DNA of 38,109 bases, from positions 1 to 38,109 of the forward strand of contig JAGRFQ010000010.1 in NCBI GenBank assembly GCA_020445945.1, given 5' to 3'. The translations under genes were made by a program, and so were the position numbers. Of the stretch, positions 25,136 to 33,668 are shown piece by piece. Under the pieces are notes generated by a model. That model had not been told where the DNA came from. It saw only the letters and a program-made list of their open reading frames with translations, and searched no databases. Each line of letters opens with the position of its first letter. The stretch's first letter is position 1. The stretch comes from Rhodocyclaceae bacterium (GTDB taxonomy: Bacteria; Pseudomonadota; Gammaproteobacteria; Burkholderiales; Rhodocyclaceae).

Positions 25136-28100
25136 ATGGCTGCAGATCGATCCTTCCTCATCGCCGGCCTCGAAAGTGCGGCCCCGGCGCCGGCCACCGA
25201 CGACGTGCGCGTGCTCAAATCGCGGCGCATCACGCCGGGCAGCGCGCGGGGCGAGCAGGGGCAGGCGGCGGTCGAGGGCGACGCCGTCGTCCGGGTCGAG
25301 CTTGAAAACGGATTCGTGCTGTGGAGTCGTGCCGACGATCTGCTGCGCGAGCGGGGCCAGGCGGTGGGGCAGCGCGACGGCAAGACCACCTGGGCGATCG
25401 ACTTTGCGCCGCGCCCCGGGCGCGACGCGCAGCGCGGCGCGCGCGGCTGGCTGGGCCTGGGCATCCGCGCGCTCGACGCGTTCGGGGTGGACCTCAGCGG
25501 CAAGGCCGCCGCGGCGCTGGGGCGCAAGCTGGAGGAGCGCCAGCTCGGCGCCGACACCCCGGCCGGGCTGTATCGCTGCAGCCTGAAAGGCAACGCCGCG
25601 GGCGACCCCGGCCTTACCCCGGTCACCACGCTGAGCGCCGATGCGCGGCCGCTGCTGGTCTTCCTGCACGGCACCGGCTCAAGCACGCAGGGCAGCTTTG
25701 GCGCGTTGTGGCGCGACGACAGCAGCGCCGGTGTGGCGCTGCGTGCGCGCATGGAATCGCGCTACGGTGCCAACGTGTTGGCCCTGCAGCACCGCAGCAT
25801 GACCGAGAGCCCGATCGTCAACGCGCTGGCGCTGGCGCGCGCGTTGCCGGCGGGGGCCGAGCTTCATCTGGTCAGCCACTCGCGCGGCGGCCTGGTGGGC
25901 GAGCTGATGTGCCTGGGCATGCGCGACGCCGACGCCGATCCGCTCTCTCCGGCGCTGATCCAGACCCTGTTTGCGGCCGACCGCACGGTGGCCCGGCAGC
26001 TCGGTCTGCCGCCGCTGGACAAGACCGCCGCCAAGGCCCGCGACGCGGCCTACGACGCCGATCGCGCGGCGCTGGCCGAGCTGCTCGACGAGCTGCGCGC
26101 CAAGCAGTTCAAGCTGCGCCGCTTCGTGCGCGTGGCCTGCCCGGCGCGCGGCACCACGCTGGCCTCGGGGCGGCTCGACCGCTGGCTGTCGGTGCTCGAC
26201 TTCATCTCCGGCGAGGGCCTGTTCGGCGACGTGGTCGACTTCATGCTCGCAGTGGTCAAGGAGCGCACCGACCCGCGCACCCTGCCGGGGCTGGAGGCGA
26301 TGATGCCGGGCTCGGCGCTGACCCGCCTGCTGCAGCATCCCGACCTGGTGGTCTCGGCCGACCTGTCGGTGATCGCCGGCGATATCGAGGGCGACTCGCT
26401 GTGGAGCCAGGTCAAGCTCCTCGCCGCCGACTGGTTCTACGGCGGCGACCATGATCTGGTGGTCAATACCGGCTCCATGCTCGGCGGCCTGCGCCGCCCG
26501 CCCGGGGGGGCGCGCTATCTGCGCGACGAGGGCGCCGAGGTCAATCACTTCCGCTACTTCACCAACGACAAATCCATCCGTTGGCTGACCAGCGGGCTGA
26601 TGCGCGCCGATGACAGCGACGGCGGTTTCCTGCCCATCGAGTCGGCCCGCCACGAGGCCCCGCGCTGGCGCGAGGCGGTGCGTCGCAGCCGCGCCGCGTC
26701 CGCGCCGCGCCCGCTCGCGGTGGTGCTGCCCGGCACCATGGGCAGCGTCCTCCAGCAACAGGGCGAAACCGTGTGGCTCGACTACTGGCGCCTGATGCGC
26801 GGTCAGCTCGGGCGCCTGCGCATGGGCCGGCCCGACGTTGAGCCGGTGGATCTGGTGGGCGATTTCTATGGCCCGATGATCGAGTTCCTGGCGCGCACCC
26901 ATCACGTCGAAATCTTCCCCTACGACTGGCGCGGCTCGGTGTGCGACGCCGCGGCGCGACTGGCCGAGACGCTCGAGCGCCTGCTGCCCGAGGCCGAGCA
27001 CAACAACCAGCCGGTGCATCTGGTGGCGCATTCGATGGGCGGCCTGGTGGTGCGCGCGATGATCGCCGACGGCGGCGCCGGCAGCGCGGTGTGGCAGCGC
27101 ATCGTGGCGCTGCCCAAGAGCCGCTTCGTGATGCTCGGCACCCCCAACCGCGGTTCGCACGAGGCGGTGCGCTGGCTCACCGGCAACAACCCCACCCAGC
27201 GCAAGCTGGCGCTGCTCGACCTGACCAAGGACAGCGACGATGTGATCGACATCGTGCGCGACTACCCCGGCCTGATCGAGCTGCTGCCCTTCGCCCCCGA
27301 AGGGCGCGATTTTGCCGAACCCGCGCTGTGGACCGCGCTCAAGGCCGAGCTCAAGGCCACTTGGCCGACCGCTTCTGCGAGCGTGCTCGGCGGCGCGCGC
27401 CAGACCTGGCAGCGCCTGCTCGCCGCGCCGCCCGACCCCGGGCACATGATCTATCTGGCCGGCTGCCAGAGCGCGACGGTGATGGATTACCGGGTCGATG
27501 CCGGCGGTGCGCTCGACTGGCCGCCGCACACCCAGCTCACTTTCGACGCCACCGCACAGGGCGACGGCACCGTCACCTGGGCGTCCGGCATGCTCCCCGG
27601 CGTGCCCACCTGGTACGTGGAGGACACTGCGCACGATGCGCTGTGCACCCAGACGCGTGCCTTCCCCGGCCTGCTCGATCTGCTCATGACCGGCACCACC
27701 GCACGCCTGCCCGCCACCCCGCCGCGCGCCCGCGCCGGGGTGCCCGAGCGCTTCCCGATGCCCGAGCTGCCGTTTACCGACGACCTGCCCGACGAGAACA
27801 CCGTGCGCAGCCTCGGCTTCGGCGGCGGCGCCCCGACGGCGTGGGGCGATGCGCCGCCGGCCACGCCGCGCATCCGGGTCAGCGTGCGTCACGGCAATCT
27901 GGCCTACGCGCGCCACCCGGTGCTGGTCGGCCACTACGCCGGCGACACCATCGTCAGCGCCGAGGGGGCGGTCGACGGCCTGCTCGACGGCGCCTTGTCG
28001 CGGCGCCTGCAGCTTGGCATGTATCCGGCCGACAACGGGTCCCACGCGCTGTTCTTCAACGATCAACCCGAGGCCAAACCGGCGGGCGCGCTGGTGGTCG

Positions 28101-30592
28101 GGCTCGGCCAGGTCGGCGAGCTGTCGCCGGGGCTGCTCGAAGCCGGGGTGCGCGACGCGCTGCTCGACTTCGCGCTGCAGGTGGCGCAGTGGCCCGACGA
28201 CGCGCGCTTTGGGCCGCGCGCTGCGCCGCGCTCGGCGGCGGTCAGCTGCCTGCTGGTTGGCTCTGGCGCGGGGGGCATTCCGGTGAGCGCTTCGGTCGAT
28301 GCGATCCTGCGCGCGGCCATGAGCGCCAGCGCGAAACTGACCGAACAGGCGCTTGGCAGCAAGGTGGTGATCGACGAGATCGAGTTCATCGAAATCTACG
28401 AGGACATCGCCATCGCCGCCGCCGAGGGCTTGACCCATGCGCTGTGCGACGGCGAGCTGGCGGGGTGCGTCGACTGGGCCGACCGCAACATCCAGACCGG
28501 CCAGGGCTGTCGCCGCCGGGTGCGCAGCGACGAGGCGCCGGAGTGGTGGCACCGGCTGGAGATCGTCGAGGAGGCGGGGCGTCACGGTTTGCGCTTCATC
28601 TTCGCCACCGACCGCGCGCGCGCCGAGGAAACCCTCATGGGCGGCCAGCTCGAACTGGCCGACGCGTTCATCTCGCGCGCCTCGGCGAGCCCCGCGGCGA
28701 ACAGCGAAGTGGCCAAGACGCTGTACGAAATGCTGCTGCCCAACCGCCTCAAGGTGATGGCGCCGCGCCAGTCGAACATGGTGGTGCTGGTCGACGCGGC
28801 CTCGGCGCGTTATCCGTGGGAGCTGCTCGAGAACCGCTGGGGCAACGGCAATCGCCCGCCTGCGGTGGCGGCTGGGCTGATCCGCCAGTTCAAGACCCAG
28901 CGCTTTCGCCAGCAGCCAGCGCACGGCACCGCGGCGCGCGCCTTCGTGGTCGGCAACCCCGACCTCGCCGGCTGGGAGAGCTTCCCCGATCTGCCGGGTG
29001 CGCAGCGCGAGGCCGGCGAGGTGGCGGCCTTGCTGCGCGCGGGCGGCTTCGATGTGCTCGACAGCATCGCCGAACCGGCCGACGCGATCCTCTCCGGGCT
29101 GCACCGCGACACCTGGCGCATCCTGCATCTGGCCGGTCACGGCGAGCATGAATTCAACGTCGGCAGCAAGGATGCGCCGCGCTATGTGTCGGGGATGGCG
29201 ATCGGGCACAAGACCTTCCTCACGCCCGGCGATGTGCGCCAGATGCGCTGGGTGCCGGAGGTGGTGTTCATCAACTGCTGTCATCTGGGCAAGACCCAGC
29301 TGCGCGAATCGACCCGCTTCAACGCCCTGGCGGCCAACCTGGCGGTCGAGTTCGTCGAGATGGGCGTCAAGGCCGTGATCGCCGCCGGCTGGGCCGTGGA
29401 CGACGGCGCGGCCACCGCGTTCGCGAGCAGTTTCTACACCCATCTGCTGGCCGGCGAGGCCTTTGGCGAGGCCGTGCGCGCGGCGCGCGAAGCGGTGTGG
29501 GTGAACTACCCCGGCATCAATACCTGGGGCGCCTATCAGTGCTACGGCGACCCGAGCTACCGCCTGCGCGCCGACGGCTCGGCGCCGGTGCGGCGTCCGC
29601 CGGAGCCGTTCTACGCGCCGTCCGAGCTGGTGGTCGAGCTGGGCAATCATCTCGAATGGACGCGCATGCAGATCAAGCGTGAAGGCGACGATCCGCGCAA
29701 GCTGGTGTACATGCGCGAGGGCATCGGGCGGGTGATCGCGCGGGCGCCCGAAGACGTGCGCGATGCCTGGCTGCGCCGCGCCGACGTGGCGGCCGCGGTG
29801 GGCTTTGCGTGGGGCGAGACCGGGGCCTACGCGGAAGCCATCGACTGGCTGGAAAAGGCAATGCGCTACGACGTCGGTGACTGCCCGGTGCGCGCAGTCG
29901 AGCAGTGCGCCAACTTCAAGGTGCGGCTGGCGGGCCAGACCTGGGCGCAGCTGCGCCAGGTCGGGCCTGCCGACGAGACCCAGCGCGGCACGCTGGTGGC
30001 GCGCATCGAGGGCGCCATCAACGAGCTCGACCTGATCTGCCAGCGCGCGCCCACGGCCGAGCGCTACAGCCTGCTTGGCAGCGCCTGCAAGCGGCTGGCG
30101 TGGCTGCACGAGGTGCCCGCGCCACGGCTGGAGGCGCTGATCAACATGGGCAACTACTACCGGCTGGCGATGGACGCCGAGCAGGCCGCCAGCGGCGAGC
30201 ATTCGGCCTACGCGTTCACCAACTGGGCGATGGCGCGGGTGCTGGCCGGGCTGGCCGACAAGGCGCACGGCGCCGACGACGCGCTGGTGGGCGACTGCGA
30301 CGCCTTGATCGACGTGACGCGGCGGCGCAATGCCGACAATCCGAACGTGTGGGACGCGCTCGGCGAGGCCGATTGCGCGCTGGTGCGCCTGCTCGCGCGG
30401 CCGCCGCGCGGGCGGCAGGTGGCGGCGCAGGGCGAGGCCATCGGTGTGCTGTACCGCCGTGCGCTGGGGCGCGGGGCCAGCCCGCGCGAGCGCACCTCGG
30501 TGGTCGAACATCTGGATTTCGTGATTGCCCTGAGCGGCGGCGCGCGCAAGGCGCTGCGCGATGCGCTGGCCGACATCCGGGCGGCGCTGTGA
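25136..30592 (+). CDS. Giant multidomain protein: two alpha/beta hydrolases, macro/M17-N-like region, CHAT protease, helical repeats
   Basis: An 1,818-residue cytosolic protein. Residues ~170-475: DUF7379-like alpha/beta hydrolase with FLHGTGSS, nucleophile Ser249 (SHSRGG), acid candidates Asp438/Asp440 (GGDHDLVV) and His471 (VNHFRY). Residues ~524-860: LCAT/lipase-like hydrolase with LPGTMGS, Ser633 (AHSMGG), Asp810 (QGDGTV) and His833 (TAHDAL). Residues ~912-1103: a region resembling the macro-like N-domain of leucyl aminopeptidases (LVVGLGQVGELSPGLLEAG), a tentative match. Residues ~1150-1480: CHAT caspase-like protease with ARYPWELLE (Y1226), His1335 (LAGHGEH) and Cys1382 (FINCCHLG, second Cys), ending in AYQCYGDPSYRL. 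Residues ~1490-1818: helical, TPR-like, probably for sensing or oligomerisation. All three catalytic sets look intact. ATG 25136 has AGGA upstream. The role is unknown; defence or stress-triggered lipid/protein hydrolysis is my inference. Confidence 0.85.
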   Translation: MAADRSFLIAGLESAAPAPATDDVRVLKSRRITPGSARGEQGQAAVEGDAVVRVELENGFVLWSRADDLLRERGQAVGQRDGKTTWAIDFAPRPGRDAQRGARGWLGLGIRALDAFGVDLSGKAAAALGRKLEERQLGADTPAGLYRCSLKGNAAGDPGLTPVTTLSADARPLLVFLHGTGSSTQGSFGALWRDDSSAGVALRARMESRYGANVLALQHRSMTESPIVNALALARALPAGAELHLVSHSRGGLVGELMCLGMRDADADPLSPALIQTLFAADRTVARQLGLPPLDKTAAKARDAAYDADRAALAELLDELRAKQFKLRRFVRVACPARGTTLASGRLDRWLSVLDFISGEGLFGDVVDFMLAVVKERTDPRTLPGLEAMMPGSALTRLLQHPDLVVSADLSVIAGDIEGDSLWSQVKLLAADWFYGGDHDLVVNTGSMLGGLRRPPGGARYLRDEGAEVNHFRYFTNDKSIRWLTSGLMRADDSDGGFLPIESARHEAPRWREAVRRSRAASAPRPLAVVLPGTMGSVLQQQGETVWLDYWRLMRGQLGRLRMGRPDVEPVDLVGDFYGPMIEFLARTHHVEIFPYDWRGSVCDAAARLAETLERLLPEAEHNNQPVHLVAHSMGGLVVRAMIADGGAGSAVWQRIVALPKSRFVMLGTPNRGSHEAVRWLTGNNPTQRKLALLDLTKDSDDVIDIVRDYPGLIELLPFAPEGRDFAEPALWTALKAELKATWPTASASVLGGARQTWQRLLAAPPDPGHMIYLAGCQSATVMDYRVDAGGALDWPPHTQLTFDATAQGDGTVTWASGMLPGVPTWYVEDTAHDALCTQTRAFPGLLDLLMTGTTARLPATPPRARAGVPERFPMPELPFTDDLPDENTVRSLGFGGGAPTAWGDAPPATPRIRVSVRHGNLAYARHPVLVGHYAGDTIVSAEGAVDGLLDGALSRRLQLGMYPADNGSHALFFNDQPEAKPAGALVVGLGQVGELSPGLLEAGVRDALLDFALQVAQWPDDARFGPRAAPRSAAVSCLLVGSGAGGIPVSASVDAILRAAMSASAKLTEQALGSKVVIDEIEFIEIYEDIAIAAAEGLTHALCDGELAGCVDWADRNIQTGQGCRRRVRSDEAPEWWHRLEIVEEAGRHGLRFIFATDRARAEETLMGGQLELADAFISRASASPAANSEVAKTLYEMLLPNRLKVMAPRQSNMVVLVDAASARYPWELLENRWGNGNRPPAVAAGLIRQFKTQRFRQQPAHGTAARAFVVGNPDLAGWESFPDLPGAQREAGEVAALLRAGGFDVLDSIAEPADAILSGLHRDTWRILHLAGHGEHEFNVGSKDAPRYVSGMAIGHKTFLTPGDVRQMRWVPEVVFINCCHLGKTQLRESTRFNALAANLAVEFVEMGVKAVIAAGWAVDDGAATAFASSFYTHLLAGEAFGEAVRAAREAVWVNYPGINTWGAYQCYGDPSYRLRADGSAPVRRPPEPFYAPSELVVELGNHLEWTRMQIKREGDDPRKLVYMREGIGRVIARAPEDVRDAWLRRADVAAAVGFAWGETGAYAEAIDWLEKAMRYDVGDCPVRAVEQCANFKVRLAGQTWAQLRQVGPADETQRGTLVARIEGAINELDLICQRAPTAERYSLLGSACKRLAWLHEVPAPRLEALINMGNYYRLAMDAEQAASGEHSAYAFTNWAMARVLAGLADKAHGADDALVGDCDALIDVTRRRNADNPNVWDALGEADCALVRLLARPPRGRQVAAQGEAIGVLYRRALGRGASPRERTSVVEHLDFVIALSGGARKALRDALADIRAAL

Positions 30593-30614
30593 GCGCGCAC
30601 TGGGAGATTTTGCG

Positions 30615-31190
30615 ATGAAAGACCGTTCCGGCGACCCCCTCGAGACCTTCACCCTGGCGGGCGATCTGGCGCCTCGCGACCAGGTCAGCGCCAATTTCCG
30701 CCTGTACGAGCTGACCACCTCGGAGCTGGCCGACCGGCGCGGCATCGACAACAGTTTTTCGACCGACGCGCAGCTGCAGGCGGCGGTGCATCTGGCGCGC
30801 AATGTGATGCAGCCGATCCGCGACCACTTCGGGCTGGGCTATTCGCCCAACAGCGTGTTCCGCAGCCAGGCGCTGGAGCGCGTGCTCAAGCGTCGACCGG
30901 CGAGCTGGATCAGTACCAGCCAGCACACCCAGGGCTGCGCCTGCGACATCGAGCTGCCCGGCGTGCCGACGCTCGAACTGGCGCGCTGGGCGGCCGAAAA
31001 TCTGGCCGATTTCGATCAGGTGATCTGCGAGTGCTACGACCCGCGCAAGGGGCCCAACGCGGGCTGGGTGCATATCTCCCTGCGTCCGCCCGGGGGGGGC
31101 GAGAACCGCCGCGCCGAGCTGAGCTACATCCGCAATCCGGTCAGCGGGTTGATGGTCTACGTGACCGGGCTGCGCGAGAGCGTGGCATGA
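30615..31190 (+). CDS. M15-type zinc peptidase (D-Ala-D-Ala carboxypeptidase fold)
   Basis: This is a 191-residue zinc peptidase of the M15/hedgehog fold (Peptidase_M15_3-like, as in many phage and prophage lysins). Zinc ligands are readable: His104 and Asp111 in SQHTQGCACD (the HxxGxAxD motif) and His153 in GWVHISL. FRSQALERVL and the conserved hydrophobic core match the family. It has no signal peptide or membrane anchor, unusual for a peptidoglycan hydrolase, so it either acts after lysis, is exported by another route, or has a non-wall substrate. ATG 30615 follows GGGAG (30602-30606) and lies 22 bases after the CHAT gene stop, so it is almost surely co-transcribed. A clear argS promoter follows it. 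Confidence 0.85.
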   Translation: MKDRSGDPLETFTLAGDLAPRDQVSANFRLYELTTSELADRRGIDNSFSTDAQLQAAVHLARNVMQPIRDHFGLGYSPNSVFRSQALERVLKRRPASWISTSQHTQGCACDIELPGVPTLELARWAAENLADFDQVICECYDPRKGPNAGWVHISLRPPGGGENRRAELSYIRNPVSGLMVYVTGLRESVA

Positions 31191-31223
31191 GGTGACCGGG
31201 CGGGGAGATGCGCGGCCTTCTTG

Positions 31224-31229
31224 TATAAT
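31224..31229 (+). promoter_or_regulatory. -10 box of argS
   Basis: TATAAT, followed by CGCGG as in other promoters of this window, lies 27 bases before the argS ATG. The -35 region is not recognisable. It gives argS and its downstream genes a transcription start independent of the protease cluster. Confidence 0.55.
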
Positions 31230-31256
31230 CGCGGGTTTCTCCGACAGCCTGATTCC

Positions 31257-32990
31257 ATGAGCGCCGATCCCCGCCTTCTCCTCGCCGACCTGTTGCGCAC
31301 CGCGCTCGCCAGCGTGGCGCCCGACCACGCCGGGGTGAGCATTACCCTGGAGCGTCCGAAACAGGCCAGTCACGGCGATTTCTCGACCAATCTTGCACTC
31401 CAGCTGGCCAAGCCGCTGCGTCGCAGCCCGCGCGACTTGGCCGCGTTGCTGATGGCCGAGCTGCCGGCATCGATGCTGGTCGCCAAGGTGGAGATTGCCG
31501 GCGCCGGCTTCATCAACTTCACGCTCGCCACCGCGGCCAAGACGGCGGTGGTCGGCACCGTGCTGGCGCAAGGCGCGCGTTTCGGGCGCGGCGCCGACAC
31601 GGGCGTCAAGGTGTTGCTCGAATTCGTCTCCGCCAACCCCACCGGGCCGCTGCACGTGGGCCACGGACGCGGCGCGGCCTACGGCGCCTCGCTGGCGGCG
31701 GTGATGGATTTTGCCGGTCACGCGGTGTCGCGCGAGTACTACGTGAATGATGCCGGACGGCAGATGGACATCCTCGCGCTGTCGACCTGGCTGCGTTATC
31801 TGGCGCTGTTCGGCATCGAGGTGCCCTTTCCGCCCAATGCGTATCAGGGCGCGTATGTGGTCGACATGGCGGGCGAGATGCGCAGTGCCCATGAGGCGCG
31901 TTTTGCCAAATGCACCGCCGCCGATGTGCTCGCCGGGGTGACCGACGTCGCGGCCGACAAGGAGGCCCACCTCGACGGCCTGATCGCCAACGCCAAACGC
32001 CTGCTCGGGCAGGACTATCTGTGGATTCACGACTTTGCGCTGACCGAGCAGCTCGGCGATTGCCGCGAGGATCTCGAAGGCTTTGGCGTTGCGTTCGATA
32101 CCTGGTTTTCGGAGAAGAGCCTGTTCGACACCGGGCTGGTGGCGCGGGCGGTGGCCGAGCTCGAGAAGCGCGGCCACATTTACGTGCAGGACGGCGCCAA
32201 GTGGTTCCGGTCGAGCAGCTTCGGCGACGAGAAGGATCGCGTGGTGCAGCGCGAGAATGGCTTGTTCACCTATTTTGCGTCCGACATCGCCTACCACCTC
32301 AACAAGTACGAGCGCGGTTTCGACCGGGTGATCGACATCTGGGGGGCCGACCACCACGGCTACATTCCGCGCGTGCGTGGCGCGATCGCGGCGCTGGGCC
32401 TGCCGCCGGAGAAGCTCGAAGTGGCGCTGGTGCAGTTCGCGGTGCTCTACCGCAACGGCCAGAAAGCGGCGATGTCCACCCGCTCCGGCGAGTTCGTGAC
32501 CCTGCGCGATCTGCGCACCGATGTCGGCAACGACGCCTGCCGCTTCTTCTACGTGCTGCGCAAGAGCGACCAGCATCTGGACTTCGACCTCGATCTGGCC
32601 ACCAGCCAGAGCAATGAAAATCCGGTCTACTACATCCAGTACGCCCACGCCCGCGTGTGCTCGGTGCTGGCGCAGTGGGGCGGGGTGGCGCGCGATCTGC
32701 TCGATGCCGACGCAGCGCAGCTTGCCAGCGAGCGCGAACTGGGCTTGTGTGCCCGGCTGGCGGCGTTCCCGGAGGCAGTGCAGTCCGCCGCCGCGGATTA
32801 CGCGCCGCACCAGATCGCGTTCTATCTGAAGGATCTGGCCGGCGAATTCCATAGCTGGTACAACGCCGAGCGCATGCTGGTGGAAGACGAGGCGCAGATG
32901 ATGGCGCGCCTGGCGCTGGCCGCCGCGGTGCGCCAGACGCTGGCCAACGGGCTGGCTTTGCTCGGGGTGTCCGCCCCCAGCTCCATGTAA
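31257..32990 (+). CDS. argS: Arginyl-tRNA synthetase
   Basis: A class I aminoacyl-tRNA synthetase that charges tRNA-Arg. It has 577 residues. The N-terminal Add-1 domain is followed by the HIGH-type motif at His133 (NPTGPLHVGHGRG), the arginine-pocket region YYVNDAGRQMD, the GADHHGYIPR motif, the KMSKS-equivalent AAMSTRSGEFV, and the DALR anticodon-binding domain at the C-terminus (ARVCSVL to end). Everything is typical. It is followed after 23 bases by a SPOR-domain gene and then dsbA, a conserved run in Rhodocyclales and relatives, which suggests the protease cluster was placed upstream of this conserved block. Confidence 0.98.
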   Translation: MSADPRLLLADLLRTALASVAPDHAGVSITLERPKQASHGDFSTNLALQLAKPLRRSPRDLAALLMAELPASMLVAKVEIAGAGFINFTLATAAKTAVVGTVLAQGARFGRGADTGVKVLLEFVSANPTGPLHVGHGRGAAYGASLAAVMDFAGHAVSREYYVNDAGRQMDILALSTWLRYLALFGIEVPFPPNAYQGAYVVDMAGEMRSAHEARFAKCTAADVLAGVTDVAADKEAHLDGLIANAKRLLGQDYLWIHDFALTEQLGDCREDLEGFGVAFDTWFSEKSLFDTGLVARAVAELEKRGHIYVQDGAKWFRSSSFGDEKDRVVQRENGLFTYFASDIAYHLNKYERGFDRVIDIWGADHHGYIPRVRGAIAALGLPPEKLEVALVQFAVLYRNGQKAAMSTRSGEFVTLRDLRTDVGNDACRFFYVLRKSDQHLDFDLDLATSQSNENPVYYIQYAHARVCSVLAQWGGVARDLLDADAAQLASERELGLCARLAAFPEAVQSAAADYAPHQIAFYLKDLAGEFHSWYNAERMLVEDEAQMMARLALAAAVRQTLANGLALLGVSAPSSM

Positions 32991-33013
32991 TCTCGATCAC
33001 AGGAATTGACGGC

Positions 33014-33583
33014 GTGAGCGGTAATCGCAAGAGCACGAGAAAGGTGGCCCCCAAGCGCAGCGGCGGCGGGGTGTTTGTGGGGATTGTCATCGGTTTGATG
33101 CTGGGGGCGGTGTTTGCCGCCGGTGTGGCGTGGTATCTCACCCGCACCAACCCCTTCGCGGGCAAGGACACCACGCCCGCGGCCGGCATCAGCGCGCCGC
33201 TGGCGCCGCGGGTGTTGCCGGGCAAGCCGGGTGACCGGCCGGTCGAGAAGCCGCAGTTCGATTTCTACAAGATCCTGCCCAAGGGCGACGGCGCGGTCGA
33301 GATTCCGGCCGGCAACGCACCCGACACCAGCGCCCAGGCGCGCCTCGAGCGCCTGTACCTGCAAGTGGGTGCGTTCGAGGACCCGACCGAGGCCGACAAC
33401 CTCAAGGCGCGGCTGGCCCTGATGGGTGTCGAGGCGTCGGTGCAGCGCGGCGAATCGGCCACCAAGGGCACGGTGCATCGGGTGCGGCTGGGGCCCTACA
33501 CGCGGCTCGAAGACATGAACCGCGCACGTGCCGAACTGGCCCAGGCCGGGATCGAATCGAGCCTGGTGCGGGTCAAGCCGTAG
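33014..33583 (+). CDS. SPOR-domain cell-division/envelope protein (FtsN-like)
   Basis: This is a 189-residue bitopic inner-membrane protein. A short basic cytosolic tail (RKSTRKVAPKRSGG) is followed by one transmembrane helix (VFVGIVIGLMLGAVFAAGVAWYL), a flexible proline-rich periplasmic linker, and a C-terminal SPOR domain (residues ~110-189; LYLQVGAFEDPTEADNLKARL, VHRVRLGPYTRLEDMNRARAEL). SPOR domains bind septal peptidoglycan lacking stem peptides, so septal localisation is expected. GTG 33014 follows AGGAAT (33001-33006). The protein is shorter than E. coli FtsN but similar in design. It sits between argS and dsbA. Confidence 0.92.
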   Translation: MSGNRKSTRKVAPKRSGGGVFVGIVIGLMLGAVFAAGVAWYLTRTNPFAGKDTTPAAGISAPLAPRVLPGKPGDRPVEKPQFDFYKILPKGDGAVEIPAGNAPDTSAQARLERLYLQVGAFEDPTEADNLKARLALMGVEASVQRGESATKGTVHRVRLGPYTRLEDMNRARAELAQAGIESSLVRVKP

Positions 33584-33668
33584 CCGCGCGCGGGAACTTC
33601 GCGCGATGCCGTGGCGTCTGACCCCGGCACACGCGCAACCACTCACACGCTAACGAACAGGGAAGCTC

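Noticed and set aside
25679..30802. A 1,707-codon minus-strand open frame antisense to the CHAT giant
   Set aside because: It is a codon-bias shadow: His/Arg/Gln/Ala-rich without domains, mirroring GC-rich third positions of the true gene, whose catalytic motifs are clear.
24272..31190. Reading the three-protease cluster as a gasdermin or CRISPR-associated (Craspase-type) CHAT system
   Set aside because: No gasdermin-like small membrane-pore gene, no cas genes and no repeat array are present in or near the cluster.
30216..32852. An 878-codon minus-strand open frame antisense to the M15 gene and argS
   Set aside because: The plus strand carries ArgRS and the M15 peptidase with all motifs; the antisense product has none.
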